Source of the DNA: Thermoanaerobaculales bacterium
GTDB lineage: Bacteria; Acidobacteriota; Thermoanaerobaculia; Thermoanaerobaculales; Sulfomarinibacteraceae
DNA length: 11,198 nt
Direction of reading: 5' to 3'
Assembly: GCA_029938595.1 (NCBI GenBank)
Contig: JAOZUP010000037.1
Span: 1 to 11,198, forward strand
Shown: positions 7,430 through 11,198 of the stretch, in pieces
Layout: each line of letters starts with the position of its first letter
Position numbering within the stretch: position 1 is the stretch's first letter
Program-made: the position numbers and the translations under genes
The notes under the pieces: model-generated
Databases searched by the model: none
What the model saw: only the letters and a program-made list of their open reading frames with translations
Told to the model about the DNA's origin: nothing

Positions 7430-7458
7430 TTGGTTTTCGTTTGTGTGGGAGTTAATAC
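7430..7458 (+). promoter_or_regulatory. Putative promoter of the envelope operon
   Basis: In the 188-bp divergent gap, TTGGTT (7430-7435) is followed after 17 bp by TAATAC (7453-7458), weak matches to the -35 and -10 consensus. The gap is locally AT-rich here. Transcription would begin close to the ATG at 7467, so the first mRNA could be nearly leaderless. The rest of the gap (7279-7429) holds only a weak 5-bp hairpin (7358-7374) and a TATTAA that may serve the divergent barrel gene. Confidence 0.3.
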
Positions 7459-7466
7459 TGATTGAT

Positions 7467-8246
7467 ATGCGAACGGTTCAACAAGCTGTTTTGATGTTGT
7501 CGGTCGTCGCCCTGGTGGCGCTCCTGCTGGGTTGCGCATCGAGCGATCCCAGCACCTCACAGGCGTCGCCCGAAACGCCCGAGGCAAAACCCCCGGCCAC
7601 CGGCGCCGCTGGTGGTGAGCAGGGCACCCAGGGAGAAGGCGGCGGAGGTCAGTCCGGTTCCGGCGGAGGCGGGCAGGGTGGCGCGGAGGGTTCCGAAGGA
7701 TCATCGGATGGGGACGAGGGTGATGGGGCATCGGCCGAAGGTTCGGCCGGCGCGCAGGGCAGCGCCCAGTCAGGCGGGCAACCGCCCGCGGGGTCGCCGA
7801 CTACGGGCGACGAAGCGGCGGCCGCCCTCGACCAGGAACTCGATGGTGCGCTCGGAGAGTTCGACAGGCAGATGCGTGAAGAAATGCAGCGGTTGGCCGA
7901 GGAAACCGCGGACGCCGAAATGGAGGGTTCGCGAGCGGCCGGTAGCGGCGCCGGCTCCGGGCCCGGTTCGAGCAGCGGTTCTGCTGGCGAGTCGACACCG
8001 AGCGGCGGCGGGAGCACGGAAGAAGGCGGCGACTCCTCGGGCGCTGTAGGTGGATCAGGCCCCGGCGCGACCGGATCGGACCGGGTGCCCGATGACGTCG
8101 GTGACGGATCGGACGATGACATCGTCGCCCGCCAGCTTCGAGAAGCGGCAATGACGGAGGAAGACCCCGAGTTGAGAGAGAAACTGTGGGAGGAGTACCG
8201 CCGCTACAAGGGGTCCCTTAGCGGCTCTAAGAAAGACGGTAAGTGA
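7467..8246 (+). CDS. Gly/Ser-rich lipoprotein with conserved C-terminal helix, first gene of the envelope operon
   Basis: Uncharacterised 259-residue lipoprotein. The signal MRTVQQAVLMLSVVALVALL leads to a lipobox LLGC with Cys23, so outer-membrane anchoring is expected. Two low-complexity blocks rich in Gly, Ser, Glu and Ala (about 45-110 and 155-205) flank a charged helical stretch (about 112-153, with LDQELDGALGEFDRQMREEM). A compact acidic-to-basic C-terminus (about 203-248) reads DDDIVARQLREAAMTEEDPE followed by LREKLWEEYRRYKG. I recall this last block as conserved in otherwise divergent proteins. The frame is open back to 7188, but only the ATG at 7467 sits directly before a proper lipoprotein signal; GGGAG at 7448-7451 is rather far for an SD. 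The stop overlaps the next start by one base (TGATG). The low-complexity blocks may act as flexible spacers; no function is assignable. Confidence 0.83.
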   Translation: MRTVQQAVLMLSVVALVALLLGCASSDPSTSQASPETPEAKPPATGAAGGEQGTQGEGGGGQSGSGGGGQGGAEGSEGSSDGDEGDGASAEGSAGAQGSAQSGGQPPAGSPTTGDEAAAALDQELDGALGEFDRQMREEMQRLAEETADAEMEGSRAAGSGAGSGPGSSSGSAGESTPSGGGSTEEGGDSSGAVGGSGPGATGSDRVPDDVGDGSDDDIVARQLREAAMTEEDPELREKLWEEYRRYKGSLSGSKKDGK

Positions 8247-9517
8247 TGCAGGTAGACGGAAGCTCAGTACGGAAATGGTTGACCGTGTCGGTGCTGACAA
8301 CAGTCTTCTTCAGTGTCGGCTGCGCCTCGCAATCCTCCACCCACCAATCGTCCACCCCGGCCGTTCAGGCGGCACAGGAGATTCCGACCGAGCAGCTGCT
8401 CGATGTCGGGATTACGGTCTTCGACCCGGGCCTGCCACCCGAGGGGCAGCCGGTCCCCGACGACGTCTTCCCCGAGCTCCGCAAGGCCGAGTCCAGATTC
8501 CAGGCGATCCAGCTCATGGAGACCATGCAGAGCACCGGTCAGTGGGGGGCGGTTCGGGTTCTCCCCGCCGGCCACGGCACCACCGACCTCAGAGTGTCCG
8601 GCACGATTCTCCACTCCACCGGATTCAAGCTGGCGCTCGACATACGGGCGGTGGACGCCCGAGGCAAGGTGTGGCTCGAAGAGCACTATCGGGCCCAAGC
8701 CGACGAGCTCGCCTACATGAGCACCGAGGTCGAGCAGCGCGACCCCTTCCAGTCGATATACAACGAGATCTCCAACGATCTCCTCGATGCGCGGAAGAAG
8801 CTCAGTTCCGGCGAGCCGCAGGAAATCCGCCAGGTGTCGCGATTGCGATTCGCCGCCGATCTGGCGCCCGAGCCCTTCTCCGACTACCTGACGACCGACA
8901 AGAAGGGGCGGATCAGGGTCAAGCGGTTGCCCGCACGAGGGGACCCGATGATCGCGAGGGTCGACAACATTCGTGCGAGCGAGAACCTCTTCATCGACAC
9001 CCTCGACCAGAACTACGCCGCGTTTTTCGCCAGGATGGAGGCACCTTACTCGAGCTGGCGCAAGTACACGTACGAAGAGGAAAAGGCGTACAAAGCCCTC
9101 AAGCGCAAGGCGTTGACGCAGAAGATCCTCGGAGGTTTGGCGATTCTTGGAGCGGCTCTCGCGGACCCCGGTTCGTCGGCCGCGGCGGTCGTGCGCGACG
9201 CGGCAATGATCGGCGGCATAGCCGCCATCCACGCCGGCATCTCGACCTCGAAGGAGGCCAAAATCCACGCCGAGGCCATCCGCGAGCTTGCCGCCTCGTT
9301 GGAAACCGAACTCGAGCCGATTGTGATCGAGGTCCATGGCCAGACCCTGCGCCTTTCCGGGTCCGCCGAGACTCAATATCAGGAGTGGCGGCAGCTGATG
9401 CAGGAAATCTGGGCCACCGAGACCGGGTTGCCGGTGGATCCCAACCGTCCCGGCGCGCTGACCGTCGGGGCCGAGACCGGCAGCGGTTCTTCAAACGACT
9501 CCCAGGAGCAAGACTGA
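8246..9517 (+). CDS. Conserved lipoprotein-like envelope protein of unknown function
   Basis: A 423-residue protein. A signal segment ends FFSVGC, so Cys26 may be lipidated, although Ser at -3 is a poor lipobox. A first domain (about 48-185) with LLDVGITVFDPG, FPELRKAESRFQAIQLMETM, GQWGAVRVLP, DLRVSGTI and DARGKVWLEEHY has alternating strands and helices. It recalls LpoB/CsgG-like periplasmic lipoprotein domains (inference from pattern only). A middle part (about 196-290) has RFAADLAPEPFSDYL, IRASENLFIDTLDQNYAAFF and SSWRKYTYEEEKAY. A glycine/alanine-rich hydrophobic stretch (about 293-333) could insert in a membrane or pack as a hairpin. A final block (about 349-392) has IVIEVHGQTLRLSGSAETQY. 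The ATG at 8246 shares its A with the previous stop, implying translational coupling; an in-frame GTG at 8243 is possible. The family is widespread by memory but not characterised. Confidence 0.86.
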   Translation: MQVDGSSVRKWLTVSVLTTVFFSVGCASQSSTHQSSTPAVQAAQEIPTEQLLDVGITVFDPGLPPEGQPVPDDVFPELRKAESRFQAIQLMETMQSTGQWGAVRVLPAGHGTTDLRVSGTILHSTGFKLALDIRAVDARGKVWLEEHYRAQADELAYMSTEVEQRDPFQSIYNEISNDLLDARKKLSSGEPQEIRQVSRLRFAADLAPEPFSDYLTTDKKGRIRVKRLPARGDPMIARVDNIRASENLFIDTLDQNYAAFFARMEAPYSSWRKYTYEEEKAYKALKRKALTQKILGGLAILGAALADPGSSAAAVVRDAAMIGGIAAIHAGISTSKEAKIHAEAIRELAASLETELEPIVIEVHGQTLRLSGSAETQYQEWRQLMQEIWATETGLPVDPNRPGALTVGAETGSGSSNDSQEQD

Positions 9518-9520
9518 GCG

Positions 9521-10621
9521 ATGGGCGACGGGAAACAAACGCCGAATCTGCAACCCCCACCACGAGTACCTGCAGCGGAAAAATCTGACCCTGCAACCGG
9601 CACGGCACGGGGTGACGGGCCCACCGGCCCCGGACGACGGTTCGGTCGAGCAGCAGTCATCACCGCCATGATCTTCGGTCTGGTCGGCGTCTTCGTGCTC
9701 CTCCCCCGCTGGCAGGAGCAACGTCAGAGTTCCGCCGCAGACGGCGAGGCGGTGGAAGAGGCACCGTCGCCCGACAGCCCGACCCCAACCACACCGGAGC
9801 CGGCACCAACCACCGACAGCACAAATTCGGACCCAATCCCGATACCGCCCCTCTCCCCCACCTCGCGTCCGGCCCCGGCCCGCCCCCGAAGCACGCCTCG
9901 CATACAACCGTCGACGGCTGAACGTCAGTACATCGCGGCGATGTCCGAAGGTCTCAACGCCCTCGAGAACCGGCGGTGGCAGGCCGCACAATCAGCCTTC
10001 GAGCAGGCCTCGCGGCTGCGGCCCGGCACACCCGAAGTGGCGGACGGTCTTGCCCGTGCAAAGGCCGGGCGCCGCCTCGAAACCATCGCCGACGGCATCC
10101 GCCGGGCGCGTGAGTACGAGAGGAATGAAGCGTGGCGCGAGGCCGAAAAGACCTACTCGGCGGTGTTGGCGATCGATCCCGAATCCGCCGAGGCGCTCGA
10201 AGGGTGGTCGAGAACGGATTCACGGGCCACGCTCGACGAGAAGCTCGAGTTCCACATCGCCACTCCAGGCCGTCTCTCCACCGCCAAGGTCTTTGCGGAC
10301 GCGGCCTCTACCCTGGAGGAGGCTATGGACACGGTCCCGAGCGGTCCCCGGCTTGAGTCGCAGACCGCCCGCCTCGAGGCCCTCCTCACACGGGCCTCGA
10401 CACCGGTGGCGGTGGTTCTAGAGTCCGACGAATATACCGATGTCGTGGTCCACAGGGTAGGCCGTCTGGGTACCTTCTCTCGCCGTGAACTCAACCTCAA
10501 ACCCGGCGCCTACACCGTGGTCGGCAGCCGCGACGGCTACCGCGATGTCCGGCTGCGACTGGTCGTGCCTCCGGGATCACCGCCAAAACCGCTCGCCGTG
10601 AAGTGCACGGAACGCTTATGA
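9521..10621 (+). CDS. Membrane-anchored TPR protein with PEGA-like C-terminal domain
   Basis: A 366-residue single-pass protein. A polar, Pro/Gly-rich cytoplasmic N-terminus (1-40) precedes one TM helix (about 43-62, AAVITAMIFGLVGVFVLLP). A Pro/Thr-rich periplasmic stalk follows (about 74-130). Helical TPR-like repeats cover about 133-235, e.g. ALENRRWQAAQSAFEQASRL and NEAWREAEKTYSAVLAIDP. The C-terminus (about 294-366) is a small beta-domain with VVHRVGRLGTF, LNLKPGAYTVVGSRDGYRDV and LRLVVPPGSPPKPL, which matches the PEGA pattern ('l.pG.Y.v...r.GY....'). TPR and PEGA domains usually bind proteins or cell-wall/surface structures, so a periplasmic scaffold is inferred. The ATG follows the previous stop by 3 nt, with AGGAG at 9504-9508 as SD. 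Its TGA overlaps the next ATG by four bases. Confidence 0.88.
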   Translation: MGDGKQTPNLQPPPRVPAAEKSDPATGTARGDGPTGPGRRFGRAAVITAMIFGLVGVFVLLPRWQEQRQSSAADGEAVEEAPSPDSPTPTTPEPAPTTDSTNSDPIPIPPLSPTSRPAPARPRSTPRIQPSTAERQYIAAMSEGLNALENRRWQAAQSAFEQASRLRPGTPEVADGLARAKAGRRLETIADGIRRAREYERNEAWREAEKTYSAVLAIDPESAEALEGWSRTDSRATLDEKLEFHIATPGRLSTAKVFADAASTLEEAMDTVPSGPRLESQTARLEALLTRASTPVAVVLESDEYTDVVVHRVGRLGTFSRRELNLKPGAYTVVGSRDGYRDVRLRLVVPPGSPPKPLAVKCTERL

Positions 10622-11198
10622 GCATTGTCTTGACGATCGAAATCGGAGAGGAGCGCCAAGTCTTTTCGGGCGAGGATCTTCCCCTGAGCGTTGGTGGTTC
10701 AGCCTGTCATGTCGTGCTGCCCGGGCTCTCCGACGATGGTCCGGTCGCCTACCTGGGCCAGGAAGGGGGAGAGCTCTTCATCCAACCGGCGGAGAACGTC
10801 GTGACTGCGACGCCGGTGACCTGCAACGGCGTTCCCCTGACCGCATCGCGGTGGCTCAGCGACGGAGACGATGTCGGCGTCGGTCGCTACCGTCTGCGGT
10901 GCGAGAGCACCGGAAATGCCGTACGGTTGACCCTGATCCCGCCCGCAACCCAAGGTGATGCGGATCCGGTTGCGGGGGTCTCCCCACCATCTCCGATCGT
11001 AGCCCCGGGACAGGTCATAACGCCCGCCGATTTCAAGCCGAGATGGCAGTCGCCGCCCCGCGGCTCTCGATTCAGAGTTCGTCCACGCTCGATGATGTTG
11101 ATGGCTGCGATCGCACTGCTCGCCACCGGGGCATGGTTTGTCCTCACCGCGAGAGCGGTCCGTGTGGAGACCATCCCCGCGGCCGAGTCGCTCGAGAT
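10618..11198 (+). CDS. FHA-like domain membrane protein, 3' partial
   Basis: 193 residues are visible and the frame is open at the window end. The first ~107 residues look like an FHA-type beta-sandwich: SIVLTIEIGEERQVF, LPLSVGGSACHVVLPGL, AYLGQEGGELFIQP, TCNGVPLTASRWLSDGDDVG and VGRYRLRCE. The usual phosphothreonine-binding residues of FHA domains (the GR near strand 3 and the SxxH loop) are not recognisable, so phosphopeptide binding is doubtful. A Pro-rich linker (about 108-155) leads to one TM helix (about 159-178, MMLMAAIALLATGAWFVLTA). The final residues, VRVETIPAAESLE, resemble the start of a periplasmic PEGA-like domain (inference). The ATG overlaps the preceding TGA (ATGA), showing tight coupling with the TPR/PEGA gene. 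The cytoplasmic domain, single TM and probable periplasmic beta-domain suggest a transmembrane sensor or scaffold. Confidence 0.82.
   Translation, partial: MSIVLTIEIGEERQVFSGEDLPLSVGGSACHVVLPGLSDDGPVAYLGQEGGELFIQPAENVVTATPVTCNGVPLTASRWLSDGDDVGVGRYRLRCESTGNAVRLTLIPPATQGDADPVAGVSPPSPIVAPGQVITPADFKPRWQSPPRGSRFRVRPRSMMLMAAIALLATGAWFVLTARAVRVETIPAAESLE

Noticed and set aside
7188..7466. Upstream extension of the first operon lipoprotein
   Set aside because: It would bury the lipoprotein signal 93 residues inside the protein and overlap the 5' part of the divergent barrel gene.
8264..9588. 370-codon minus-strand frame and 437-codon alternative plus-strand frame over the second operon gene
   Set aside because: Both are Arg/Gly/Pro-rich shadows. 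The chosen frame has an export signal and coupled start, and fits the operon spacing.

Overview
The window is GC-rich and densely coded, and it looks like a Gram-negative chromosome: four proteins carry lipobox-like or lipoprotein signals, one is an outer-membrane beta-barrel, and others have ordinary signal peptides. The ALDH4-type PruA, the secreted proteins with 'RTNIGFVN'-type modules and the set of envelope genes fit Acidobacteriota (Thermoanaerobaculia- or Holophagae-like), probably environmental. That assignment is inference from remembered protein families, not a search result.

Layout. (1) 3-1097, +: C-terminal two thirds of L-glutamate gamma-semialdehyde dehydrogenase (pruA), with both catalytic residues present. 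(2) 1098-1236: an AT-rich spacer built from tandem heptamers of several different words; the last one runs into the 3' end of the next gene. (3) 1224-1682, -: small two-helix membrane protein with a PH-like cytoplasmic tail. (4) 1831-5211, +: a self-contained unit with sigma70-like promoter, strong Shine-Dalgarno, a 1074-residue secreted multidomain protein (two copies of a ~225-residue module, Pro/Thr linker, CARDB-like domain, YfaP/DUF2135-like C-terminus) and a perfect rho-independent terminator. (5) 5234-6079, -: secreted protein of a conserved family without known function. (6) 6211-6765, +: PAP2-type phosphatase lipoprotein cut off just after its first catalytic motif, exactly where the stop codon of the opposing gene lies. 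(7) 6673-7278, -: small outer-membrane beta-barrel protein. (8) 7467-11198, +: a tightly packed operon of four envelope genes with junctions of 1-nt overlap, 3-nt gap and 4-nt overlap. They encode a Gly/Ser-rich lipoprotein, a larger lipoprotein-like protein with a glycine-rich hydrophobic segment, a membrane-anchored TPR/PEGA-like protein, and a protein with an FHA-like N-terminal domain and one TM helix that runs off the window.

The operon at 7467-11198, probably together with the secreted protein at 5234-6079, is the best candidate for an undescribed system. Its members recur as uncharacterised conserved proteins in several phyla as far as I recall. Their layout (cytoplasmic FHA-like sensor, periplasmic TPR/PEGA domains, lipoproteins) suggests an envelope-spanning complex, but no biochemical function can be read from the sequence. 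No tRNA, rRNA, CRISPR array, insertion sequence or phage gene was seen, and no gene-free stretch exceeds 300 bases.
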